A stretch of 20,423 bases of DNA from CAMCXE01 sp041179125 (GTDB lineage: Bacteria > Pseudomonadota > Gammaproteobacteria > Pseudomonadales > Cellvibrionaceae): contig JBEGTZ010000275.1 of NCBI GenBank assembly GCA_041179125.1, positions 1 through 20,423 of the forward strand. The letters are read 5' to 3'. How positions within the stretch are numbered: the stretch's first letter is position 1; each line of letters opens with the position of its first letter. Positions 1-6,692 of the stretch are shown piece after piece. The notes beneath the pieces were generated by a model, which saw only the letters and a list, made by a program, of their open reading frames with translations, was not told the DNA's origin and ran no database searches. Position numbers and translations under genes: made by a program.

Positions 1-91
1 TCAAAGCTGAAGCGATGTGTAAGCATATAAAATAAGCGCCCAATATCAATTTTTCTTCATGGAGTTGTGCGTAGAGCCACATTGCTATCAT
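1..91 (-). CDS. Possible N-terminal end of an unidentified leftward ORF (partial)
   Basis: An open frame of 30 codons runs off the left edge of the window. It starts at ATG 91 (in-frame alternative ATG at 82) with a stop just upstream. The peptide includes WLYAQLHEEK and then a hydrophobic stretch LILGAYFICLHIASAL, which could begin a membrane segment. No Shine-Dalgarno sequence is obvious and I recognise no family. It would be divergent from the peroxidase gene at 242. It may be a chance frame. Confidence 0.3.
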   Translation of the reverse strand, partial: MIAMWLYAQLHEEKLILGAYFICLHIASAL

Positions 92-155
92 TAAAGACGT
101 TTAATCTTCGGCTGCGTATTCAGTTGAACCTAAAACAACGCCGAACTCTACCGCC

Positions 156-186
156 TCCGCCAGTGTAGTCCTGTGCATTTGGCGGA
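156..186. repeat. Inverted repeat in the divergent region before the peroxidase gene
   Basis: TCCGCCA (156-162) and TGGCGGA (180-186) are perfect 7-bp arms with a 17-nt spacer, about 55 bp upstream of the peroxidase start. It could be an operator or a weak hairpin. No regulator can be named from the sequence. Confidence 0.35.
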
Positions 187-241
187 TATTTTAGGTTTGA
201 TATTTTTAATCATTTAGCTATGCCTGTTGGGGGGAATTTGT

Positions 242-838
242 ATGAATGTTATGACGCGCATGATTATTTTAGGTGTGCTCACCGGGGTTGTATTCACAGG
301 TAATGCCTACGCGGCAGAACCTACTTGCCCGGATTTTTTAAACCAGACACTGCGTAAATTACACTCCAAAGAGCAGGTGAATTTATGTACTTTTTACCGC
401 AGCGGTAAACCCATATTAATTATTAACACCGCCAGCCATTGTGGTTATACAAAACAATTTAAAGGCCTTGAGGCTTTGTATCAAAGTTACAAAGATAAGG
501 GTTTAGTTATTTTAGGGTTTCCTTCCAACTCTTTTAAACAAGAAGAAGATAAAGAAATGGCAACCGCCACCGTGTGTTATCAAAACTACGGCGTAACCTT
601 TCCTATGTTTGAAAAAGTTGATGTGCGCGGTGAGGGTTCACATCCTTTATTTACCTATTTGGCCAGTAAAACCCAGGCGCCGAGTTGGAATTTTAATAAA
701 TATTTAATTCAAAATGGCAAACCTGATGTTGTTCATTTTGGTAGCAACGAACAACCACAGGGCGGTGATTTAGAAGCCGCTATTAAAAAGGCCTTGGTTG
801 AAGAGCAGCCGACCCCGGTTAAAAAGCTGGAAAAATAA
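242..838 (+). CDS. Exported glutathione peroxidase-family protein (Cys type)
   Basis: Thiol-dependent peroxidase of the GPx family that reduces hydrogen peroxide or lipid hydroperoxides. ATG 242 is preferred over an upstream in-frame TTG because a G-rich ribosome site (GGGGGGAA, 229-236) precedes it, giving 198 residues. Residues 1-25 form a signal peptide (MNVMTRMIILGVLTGVVFTG, then NAYA-A), so the enzyme should act in the periplasm. The family motif NTASHCGYT carries the peroxidatic Cys67. Gln100 (FKQEE), Trp149 and Asn150 (SWNF) complete the usual tetrad, and Cys112 in VCYQNYGVTFPMF sits where Cys-type GPx proteins have the resolving Cys. The loop FPSNSFKQEE is one residue shorter than the common FPCNQFxxQEP form. 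The gene stands alone and converges on thiI. Many bacterial GPx proteins are cytoplasmic, so the signal peptide is the notable feature. Confidence 0.9.
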   Translation: MNVMTRMIILGVLTGVVFTGNAYAAEPTCPDFLNQTLRKLHSKEQVNLCTFYRSGKPILIINTASHCGYTKQFKGLEALYQSYKDKGLVILGFPSNSFKQEEDKEMATATVCYQNYGVTFPMFEKVDVRGEGSHPLFTYLASKTQAPSWNFNKYLIQNGKPDVVHFGSNEQPQGGDLEAAIKKALVEEQPTPVKKLEK

Positions 839-857
839 CTGCGTTATAATCATTAAA

Positions 858-956
858 CCTAAAAACCTCGGCTGAGTTTTGCTGCGAACGTTTAATGTTT
901 GAATTTTAGGTGGTTTTGACTTCGTGTGAGTGCCTTTTTACGTAGCAAAGCTTTGC
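858..956. other. Convergent intergenic region between gpx and thiI with inverted repeats
   Basis: The two genes converge here with no GC-rich hairpin followed by a T-run. ACCTAAAA-type and TTTTAGGT-type 8-bp arms (857-864 and 904-911) could form a long-loop stem, and GCAAAGCTTTGC (945-956) is a perfect 12-bp palindrome without a loop. Any termination here would have to be weak or Rho-dependent. Confidence 0.3.
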
Positions 957-964
957 ATTAATAA

Positions 965-2428
965 CTAGGACAAATCCGGCCGGTACACCGCAACATTGCG
1001 CAGGTTTTCCTCGGCCAGTGTTTGTGCTTGTAATTCACTCATCACCCCGCGCTCACAATAGAGCAAATAACGTCGGCTTGAATCCAGCGCGCGGATTTTT
1101 TGGGATAGTTGATAAAAAGGAATAATTAAACTGGGTGTGGCACCAAAGTTTTTGGGTTTATGTTCTTGCTCATCTGGGTGGCGAATATCAATGATGATGT
1201 CGTTAAATGTGGGGGTGATAACGCGCTCAATTTCAGTGCTGCCTGCGGCCACATCCAGCATAACCTTATCAATATCCTGCACCTTTGCTGCCGCCAAGGC
1301 CTGCGTTAACAAGGTTTCGTCCATTAATGCTTCCTGCGCTAATACTTTGGCGAGTTTTAAATGGGCGGATGGTTTAACTGAAATAACGCCGCAATATTCA
1401 GGAATATTCGCTGAAAAATGTTCGGCTCCTATACTGCGGGCAATATTAATAATGTCGCCTTTATCCATTAAAGCCAGTGGGCGCAACACTAAATGTTTGG
1501 CCGTTTGGTCGATAATTTGTAGGTTGGTCAGCGTTTGGCTTGAAACCTGTGAAATAGCTTCGCCTGTTACCAGTGCATTTAATTTAGCGTATTCGGCTAT
1601 TTGATCGGCGGCTTGGATCATTTTGCGTTTGAGAATAACCCCCATACAGGATGGGTCAACTTTTTGCAAAATTTCATTGACTACATCGGCAAAAGGCACA
1701 GTAATAAATTTAACGCGGTGGGTGGCGCCGTATCGGTTCCACAAATAAAAAGCAATTTCTTTCACGCCTAATTCATGGGCTTTGCCGCCTAAATTAAAAA
1801 AACAATAATGGGTTTTAAGGCCGCGTCTAATGGCTTGGTAACTCGCTACAGTGGAGTCAAAACCGCCTGACACTAAGGATAAAACACCTTCTTGCGTGCC
1901 CAGTGGAAAACCGCCCAAGCCTTGATGTTTGTCTTCTAGCACATAAAACGAATTTTCTTTAATTTCAATTCTAATAGTGATTTCAGGGTTTTTGAGATCA
2001 ACGCCTGCGGTGTTGTTGTGCTGGTTTAAACCGCCGCCGACATAACGTTCCACTTCTGTGGAGGCGAATGTGTGGTTGCCCTGGCGTTTTGCGCGCACAC
2101 AAAAACGTTTGCCCTCAAGCGATGCCCCCCAGATGGCTTGGGTTTGGGTGAAAATATCGTGTAAGTCGAGCAGGGGAAAACAGCGCACGGGGGCAAAATT
2201 GCCAATGCCGGGTGTGCAGGCGAGCAGGTGGGTGGCGAGCCGAACAGCACTGGGGTCATCGTTTGGAATCACGATTTCCAGCTTGTCCCAACCGGGTATT
2301 ACCTTGCCCGCACTAAAATGTCGCTTAACAATAAGGCGTAAATTGTCGACCAACTGCCGGGTCATTCGGCTGCGAACAGGAGTGCTTTTAAGGGTAATTT
2401 CGGGGAAAAGCTTAACGATGAAATGCAT
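965..2428 (-). CDS. thiI: tRNA 4-thiouridine synthase / thiazole sulfurtransferase ThiI
   Basis: ThiI makes 4-thiouridine at position 8 of tRNA and, in enterobacteria, donates sulfur for thiamin thiazole synthesis. It adenylates the uridine with ATP and then transfers persulfide sulfur from a cysteine desulfurase. The 487 residues match the long form: an N-terminal ferredoxin-like/THUMP region (about 1-165), a PP-loop ATPase with SGGFDS at 187-192, Cys346 in EYCGVIS, and a C-terminal rhodanese domain whose loop YCERGVMS carries Cys458. These cysteines correspond to E. coli Cys344 and Cys456. Start ATG 2428 gives the usual N-terminus MHFIVKLFPEITLKS; only a weak TAGG lies upstream. The gene is transcribed away from glnA and shares with it the 404-bp intergenic region that carries NtrC boxes. 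Confidence 0.97.
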   Translation of the reverse strand: MHFIVKLFPEITLKSTPVRSRMTRQLVDNLRLIVKRHFSAGKVIPGWDKLEIVIPNDDPSAVRLATHLLACTPGIGNFAPVRCFPLLDLHDIFTQTQAIWGASLEGKRFCVRAKRQGNHTFASTEVERYVGGGLNQHNNTAGVDLKNPEITIRIEIKENSFYVLEDKHQGLGGFPLGTQEGVLSLVSGGFDSTVASYQAIRRGLKTHYCFFNLGGKAHELGVKEIAFYLWNRYGATHRVKFITVPFADVVNEILQKVDPSCMGVILKRKMIQAADQIAEYAKLNALVTGEAISQVSSQTLTNLQIIDQTAKHLVLRPLALMDKGDIINIARSIGAEHFSANIPEYCGVISVKPSAHLKLAKVLAQEALMDETLLTQALAAAKVQDIDKVMLDVAAGSTEIERVITPTFNDIIIDIRHPDEQEHKPKNFGATPSLIIPFYQLSQKIRALDSSRRYLLYCERGVMSELQAQTLAEENLRNVAVYRPDLS

Positions 2429-2455
2429 AGGTTGAACCTAAAAATAATGCAGTTG

Positions 2456-2470
2456 GAGATGTTTTGGTGC
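2456..2470 (+). promoter_or_regulatory. Weak NtrC-like box upstream of glnA (distal)
   Basis: GAGATGTTTTGGTGC keeps the right half TGGTGC of the NtrC consensus GCAC-N5-TGGTGC, but its left half is poor. Its centre is 30 bp from the better box at 2486-2500, similar to the roughly 32-bp spacing of the paired E. coli glnA enhancer sites. The support comes mainly from that spacing. Confidence 0.45.
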
Positions 2471-2485
2471 GCATCATTTATTTTT

Positions 2486-2500
2486 GGACAATAATGGTGC
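2486..2500 (+). promoter_or_regulatory. NtrC enhancer box upstream of glnA (proximal)
   Basis: GGACAATAATGGTGC matches GCAC-N5-TGGTGC at all but one defined position. Its centre lies about 119 bp before the start point predicted from the sigma-54 promoter, close to the -108 position of the E. coli site. It is a likely site for phosphorylated NtrC, encoded at 6679-8103. Confidence 0.7.
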
Positions 2501-2585
2501 GTTTTTCCGGGTTGCTGCTGATGAGCGCGTGTGGTGTCGGTGTAAATTCGCCGATAAATTCAAGGCCGCGCCAAGTTTTGTATTA

Positions 2586-2600
2586 TGGCATATTCTTTGC
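2586..2600 (+). promoter_or_regulatory. Sigma-54 (-24/-12) promoter of glnA
   Basis: TGGCATATTCTTTGC fits the sigma-54 consensus TGGCAC-N5-TTGC with exact GG-N10-GC spacing. With C2600 at -12 the start point would be near 2612, leaving a leader of about 220 nt. The promoter sits downstream of NtrC boxes at enhancer distance and upstream of a gene classically controlled by NtrC. Confidence 0.85.
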
Positions 2601-2832
2601 GGGCGACGAACGCAAGCCGCGTCTGGTTACGTAATACGGCTATAAGCCTAATAGGGTGCTTTAGCTGGGATTAGCCTTGTGTATTGTTGTGAGGTATGGC
2701 CCTTGCGTAATTTAGGTGAAACTTTTAGATTGACCGCCCGAAAATAGAGCCATAACCTTGCGCGGTTGTTCATTTTTTGTTCTTTTTTCCCCACACTCAT
2801 TCAATGTCCGAAGCCCTACTGGAGGCGCACAC

Positions 2833-4239
2833 ATGTCAGAATCAAAGACTCTGAACCTTATCAAACAACACGAAGCTCGCTGGATCGACCTGCGTTTTAC
2901 TGATTTTCGCGGTAAAGAACAGCATGCCACCTTCCCGGCACATGTTGTAAATGACAGCTTTTTCGCGGACGGTAAAATGTTCGATGGTTCGTCCATCGCC
3001 GGTTGGAAAGGTATTAACGATTCAGACATGATTCTTATGCCTGATGATTCAACCGCTGTGCTGGATCCTTTTTACGATGAAGCCACTATTAACGTGCGCT
3101 GCAACATCGTTGAACCTGCCACCATGCAAGGTTATGACCGCGACCCACGCTCTTTGGGCCTGCGGGCTGAAGAATATTTAAAATCCACCGGCTTGGGTGA
3201 CAAAGCTTTGTTTGGTCCAGAGCCTGAGTTTTTCATTTTTGATAGCGTTCATTACGCCAGCACCATGGGCGGCGCTTTCTACAAAATAAAATCTGAAGAA
3301 GCTGCTTGGCAGTCCGGTGATGATGTAGAAGGTAAACACGGCCATGCGCCGCGCGTTAAAGGTGGCTATTTCCCTGTGGCACCTGTGGATTCTTTGCACG
3401 ACATCCGTGGCGCTATGTGTAACGCGATGGAAGCTATGGGTTTAGAAATTGAAATCCATCACCACGAAGTGGCCAACGCAGGCCAGTGTGAAATCGGTGT
3501 GGGCGCGAATACTCTGGTTAAAAAAGCCGACGAAGTGCAAATTTTGAAATATTGCATCCACAACGTGGCGCATCAGTACGGCAAAACCGCCACTTTTATG
3601 CCTAAGCCATTAATTGGCGATAACGGTTCTGGTATGCACGTTCACCAGTCGTTCTCTTTGAATGGCAAAAACCAGTTTGCTGGTGAAGCCTATGCGGGTT
3701 TGAGTGAAACGGCGCTGTTTTACATCGGCGGTATCATCAAACACGCCAAAGCGCTTAATGCATTTTGTAATGCCTCTACCAACTCCTACAAGCGTTTGGT
3801 GCCAGGCTTCGAAGCTCCTGTAATGTTGGCTTACTCGGCTAAAAACCGTTCTGCGTCTATCCGCATTCCTTACACTGTGGGCGAGAAAGCTAAGCGTATC
3901 GAAACCCGCTTCCCTGACCCTACTGCCAACCCTTACCTGTGTTTCGCCTCTTTGTTGATGGCCGGTATTGATGGCATACAGAACAAAATTCACCCAGGTG
4001 AAGCGGCCACAAAAGACTTGTATGACTTAGAGCCAGAAGAAGAAGCTGAAATCCCACAAGTGTGTTCTTCTCTTGAAGAAGCCTTGTCCGCTTTGGAGGC
4101 TGACCATGAGTTCTTGTTGAAAGGCGGAGTGTTCTCTAAGGATTTCATTGATGCCTACATCGACCTGAAAAAACAAGAGATTCAACGCGTTAACATGACT
4201 CCGCACCCTGTTGAGTTTGAGCTGTACTACAGCGTGTAA
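2833..4239 (+). CDS. glnA: Glutamine synthetase type I
   Basis: Cytoplasmic dodecameric enzyme that makes glutamine from glutamate, ammonia and ATP, the main ammonia-assimilation step. Start ATG 2833 follows CTGGAGG and gives 468 residues, the size of enterobacterial GS. Family landmarks are FDGSSIAGWKGI near the N-terminus, FGPEPEFFIFD, the NGSGMHVHQS metal and ATP region, the NSYKRLVPGFEAP flap region, and the SIRIP/ETRFPDP motifs. Tyr397 in DLYDLEPEEE is the adenylylation site, at the same number as in E. coli, so activity is probably controlled by GlnE. Transcription should come from the sigma-54/NtrC promoter described here, and a strong terminator follows directly, separating it from the next gene. 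Longer in-frame starts upstream lack a ribosome site and family similarity. Confidence 0.98.
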   Translation: MSESKTLNLIKQHEARWIDLRFTDFRGKEQHATFPAHVVNDSFFADGKMFDGSSIAGWKGINDSDMILMPDDSTAVLDPFYDEATINVRCNIVEPATMQGYDRDPRSLGLRAEEYLKSTGLGDKALFGPEPEFFIFDSVHYASTMGGAFYKIKSEEAAWQSGDDVEGKHGHAPRVKGGYFPVAPVDSLHDIRGAMCNAMEAMGLEIEIHHHEVANAGQCEIGVGANTLVKKADEVQILKYCIHNVAHQYGKTATFMPKPLIGDNGSGMHVHQSFSLNGKNQFAGEAYAGLSETALFYIGGIIKHAKALNAFCNASTNSYKRLVPGFEAPVMLAYSAKNRSASIRIPYTVGEKAKRIETRFPDPTANPYLCFASLLMAGIDGIQNKIHPGEAATKDLYDLEPEEEAEIPQVCSSLEEALSALEADHEFLLKGGVFSKDFIDAYIDLKKQEIQRVNMTPHPVEFELYYSV

Positions 4240-4260
4240 CTTTAATATCTGCCACTGAGG

Positions 4261-4293
4261 AACCCCCGACAGCCTGCTGTCGGGGGTTTTTTG
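4261..4293 (+). terminator. Rho-independent terminator of glnA
   Basis: A perfect 12-bp stem (4261-4272 with 4277-4288, core CCCCCGACAG/CTGTCGGGGG) with loop CCTG is followed by a T-run (4287-4292) and further T-rich sequence. It lies 22 bp after the glnA stop. Confidence 0.95.
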
Positions 4294-4385
4294 TTTTTGC
4301 CGAACGCTACTCCTGTTGGTTATTGCGTTTTGCGTCAACTTGGGCACAATCAAAGGGCAAACTACCAGGTACAAAAAGGGTGCTT

Positions 4386-4991
4386 ATGAACAAGTTGCAA
4401 ATGTTAACGGTGTTAATGCTGTGTGCCATCAATGTGTTGCGTGTGAGCGGCGCACAGGCGGAGATTTATAAAGTCAAAGACGCTAAAGGTAATGTTACCT
4501 TCACAGATACTCCTGGCGACAAACCGGCAGAAGTGGTGAACCTGCCTCCGCTCATGACCACCCCGCCTCCGGGGGAGCCTGAACCGCCTGTCACAACTTC
4601 CATTATTGAGCCTGGCGCACCCGCCGATGAAGCGCAGCCTGCGGCGCAATCCCTCTATAAAACCAAAATTTTATCCCCCCGTGAAGGCTTGGAAATCGGC
4701 GCTGAGCAACGGGATTTAGCTGTGGCAGTGAGTGTTGTGCCTGCGCTGGGGGAAACCGATGAATTCCAGTTAACTCTGGATGGCCAGCCCTACGGCGAAA
4801 CCACGCGTGGCAATAGCTTTGTGATTCGTGAAATTCCACGGGGTGAGCATAATATCCGGGTAAATGTAATAAGCCTGGAAGGCAAGATCTTGTCCTCGTC
4901 CGAAGCGGTGCGGGTTTTTGTGATGCGCACTGGCGTGAATAGCCCCGCAAATAAAGACTTACGGGTAAAACCCGCACCTAAAGTGCCTTGA
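4386..4991 (+). CDS. DUF4124 domain-containing exported protein
   Basis: ATG 4386 follows AAGGG (4375-4379) and gives 201 residues. Residues 1-25 are a signal peptide (MNKLQMLTVLMLCAINVLRV, then SGAQA). The mature N-terminus EIYKVKDAKGNVTFTDTPG is the typical DUF4124 pattern (a short beta-rich unit with YKW/YKV, G and FTDTP). A Pro-rich linker follows (about 52-80), then a segment of about 90 residues resembling a beta-sandwich (FQLTLDGQPYGE..., GEHNIRVNVISLEGK). Molecular function is unknown. DUF4124 genes are often found between glnA and ntrBC in gammaproteobacteria, as here. A weak sigma-70-like pair (TTGCGT 4323-4328, CACAAT 4345-4350) could drive it, since the glnA terminator lies between. 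Confidence 0.85.
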   Translation: MNKLQMLTVLMLCAINVLRVSGAQAEIYKVKDAKGNVTFTDTPGDKPAEVVNLPPLMTTPPPGEPEPPVTTSIIEPGAPADEAQPAAQSLYKTKILSPREGLEIGAEQRDLAVAVSVVPALGETDEFQLTLDGQPYGETTRGNSFVIREIPRGEHNIRVNVISLEGKILSSSEAVRVFVMRTGVNSPANKDLRVKPAPKVP

Positions 4992-5147
4992 TATTCCTTG
5001 TTTTAATTCTGCGTCGTAGGCTGAAAAGTCTCAGTAACTGCCAGCCTACGCGTACACACCTCATACCCCTATTCATTGAATGCCCTCCGCTCTACCCAAC
5101 CTTAATGGCGCTCTATTGATGCGTATTGTGGGTGTTAATTTATGTTT

Positions 5148-5164
5148 TGCACACTTGTAGTGCA
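5148..5164. promoter_or_regulatory. NtrC-like palindrome within a hairpin
   Basis: TGCAC-N7-GTGCA is a perfect palindrome with the 17-bp layout of NtrC boxes; only the inner C/G of the full consensus TGCACC-N5-GGTGCA differ. It forms the inner part of a 15-bp stem (5138-5152 with 5160-5174, including two G-U pairs). It lies about 440 bp before the candidate ntrBC start point, far but possible for an enhancer-binding protein. A hairpin with no regulatory role is the alternative. Confidence 0.45.
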
Positions 5165-5240
5165 AGGCATAAATACCCTGTTGCGATACGGCTGTTCGAG
5201 TTTATCGGCGTTTCTATAAGGCTTCGGCGGCGTATTTGTC

Positions 5241-5301
5241 TCACTATTCGAACCAATGGTTTACGCAGCTTTTGAACGTTCATCTACGGTTGCTAGGTTT
5301 A
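5241..5301. repeat. Dispersed intergenic repeat, copy A
   Basis: It matches 8630-8690 at 49 of 61 positions without gaps, including TCACTAT and ACCAATGGTTTAC. Both copies are in gene-free regions on either side of ntrBC and in the same orientation. The origin is unknown. Confidence 0.7.
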
Positions 5302-5568
5302 CGGCTTCTCTCGTTGAGTCAGGTTAGAAAATCCTCACATACTACATCTAGCCTAGAAACGTCGGTTGTACGCTACCAATAGCGCCAACTATTTGAATTC
5401 GAATGTTTTTTTAAAAAATGAATGCTCTAAGGTGGTGGCCATTGCCTCCGCCAAATTTCGGAAAATATCGCCGCAATTTCTGCCTCCTGTTCAGCTTCGC
5501 TACAGCTCCAACGACGATTTTTAGGTTAAACAGAGAAAAACGCACCAATAAGGCAAAAAAACAATTAT

Positions 5569-5583
5569 TGGTTTGGATTTTGC
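5569..5583 (+). promoter_or_regulatory. Candidate sigma-54 promoter of ntrBC
   Basis: TGGTTTGGATTTTGC has the TGG and TTGC elements with the exact GG-N10-GC spacing. The predicted start point (about 5595) would be 21 nt before ATG 5616. A half NtrC box, GCACCAATAAGG (5542-5553), lies just upstream. It is a weaker match than the glnA promoter because CA after TGG is replaced by TT. Confidence 0.5.
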
Positions 5584-5615
5584 TGTTCCCCGATACTTAT
5601 TCTGGAAAATGCACC

Positions 5616-6692
5616 ATGTTTGAGCCTGTGCAATACCGCCAACTACTCGATAACCTCATCACTGCGGTCATAGTGCTGGATCAGCGTCTTAATTTGTGTC
5701 ACTTGAACCTAGCCGCTGAAATGTTATTGGGCGTTTCTGGCGAGCAAGCGCTTGGCAAGCCTATTACCTATTGTTTTACGGAGGAGGCGGGCACAGCGGA
5801 CGCGTTACATACATCCTTACGCACCAACCATCACTTCACCAAGCGGCGTGTGCGTTGGCGTTTACATAATATGCATGAAATTACCGTGGATTATTCGGTA
5901 AGCCCCAATGTGGAGCTGGGCGTGGTTATTCTTGAAGTACAGCCGCTGGATCGTCTGCTGCGTATCAGTAGGGAAGAAGCTTTAATATCATCCCAAGAAA
6001 CATCTCGGCACCTGGTGCGCTCTTTAGCCCATGAAATTAAAAACCCCTTGGGCGGTATTCGCGGTGCGGCACAACTGTTGGCGCGGGAGCTGGAATCCCA
6101 GGATTTAGAAGAATATACCCGTATTATCATCGACGAAACCGACCGTTTGCGTAATTTGGTGGACCGCATGTTAGGGCCAAACAAACCCTTGCAGCGCAGG
6201 CTTATCAACATTCATGAAGTGTTAGAACACGTAGCCTCTGTAATTAAGGCGGAGTCTGATAAACAAATTGTTATGGTGCGGGATTACGACCCGAGCATCC
6301 CTGAGCTGCTGGCGGATAAAGAACAACTCATTCAAGCGTTGCTGAATATCACCCGCAACGCCATGCAAGCGCTGCTTGAAAACCTAAGCGACCGCAGCCC
6401 ACGCATCACTTTCTCCACCCGTATTCAACGCCGCTACACCATTGGCCGCCGCCACCACCCGCTGGTAGCACGGGTGGCCATAGTGGATAACGGCCCCGGT
6501 ATTCCTGCGGAATTAATAGAAGATATATTTTTCCCCATGATCACCGGGCGCGCTGAGGGCACAGGCCTGGGCTTGGCCATCGCACAGAAACTAATCAATC
6601 AACATCACGGGTTAATTGAATGTTGCAGCCAACCTGGCTGTACGGAATTTGCCATTTATTTACCATTGGATGATAACTATGCCGAAACCTAA
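5616..6692 (+). CDS. ntrB: Nitrogen regulation sensor histidine kinase/phosphatase NtrB
   Basis: Cytoplasmic two-component kinase that phosphorylates NtrC under nitrogen limitation and, with PII protein, dephosphorylates it in excess. ATG 5616 gives 358 residues, near the usual 349, and begins MFEPVQYRQLLDNLITAVIVLDQ, the start of the sensory PAS domain. His139 lies in SLAHEIKNPLGGIRGAAQLL (the E. coli site is also His139). The N box ITRNAMQAL, G1 VDNGPGIP and G2 GTGLGLAIAQ follow. It has no membrane segment. It overlaps ntrC by 14 bp, so translation is probably coupled. Unlike the enteric glnALG operon it is separated from glnA by a terminator, another gene and 624 bp, and probably has its own promoter. 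Confidence 0.96.
   Translation: MFEPVQYRQLLDNLITAVIVLDQRLNLCHLNLAAEMLLGVSGEQALGKPITYCFTEEAGTADALHTSLRTNHHFTKRRVRWRLHNMHEITVDYSVSPNVELGVVILEVQPLDRLLRISREEALISSQETSRHLVRSLAHEIKNPLGGIRGAAQLLARELESQDLEEYTRIIIDETDRLRNLVDRMLGPNKPLQRRLINIHEVLEHVASVIKAESDKQIVMVRDYDPSIPELLADKEQLIQALLNITRNAMQALLENLSDRSPRITFSTRIQRRYTIGRRHHPLVARVAIVDNGPGIPAELIEDIFFPMITGRAEGTGLGLAIAQKLINQHHGLIECCSQPGCTEFAIYLPLDDNYAET

Larger units (their letters stand above)
2429..2832. other. Divergent thiI/glnA control region
   Basis: This 404-bp stretch has no gene. It holds two NtrC-like boxes (2456-2470, 2486-2500), a sigma-54 promoter (2586-2600) and a leader of about 220 nt before glnA. Weak sigma-70-like pairs also exist, for example TTGACC at 2730-2735 with TAACCT at 2753-2758, but these are poor matches. 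ATG 2833 is preceded by CTGGAGG (2818-2824). Confidence 0.7.
4992..5615. other. Gene-free region upstream of ntrB
   Basis: This 624-bp stretch has no convincing gene; an upstream extension of the ntrB frame (from 5418) has no family similarity. It contains an inverted repeat CGTAGGCTG/CAGCCTACG (5015-5023 and 5042-5050), a 15-bp hairpin with an NtrC-like palindrome (5138-5174), one copy of a dispersed repeat (5241-5301), an inverted repeat ACCAATAA/TTATTGGT (5544-5551 and 5565-5572), and a candidate sigma-54 promoter (5569-5583). Confidence 0.7.

Noticed and set aside
1137..1604. Long rightward open frame inside thiI
   Set aside because: It lies wholly antisense to a confident gene, has no family similarity and only reflects codon bias of thiI.
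4027..4374. Leftward open frame across the glnA end and terminator
   Set aside because: It is antisense to glnA and crosses its strong terminator; the product resembles no protein I know.
5418..5615. 66-residue N-terminal extension of NtrB
   Set aside because: NtrB proteins begin close to the MFEPVQ start; the extension shows no family similarity and contains the candidate promoter.
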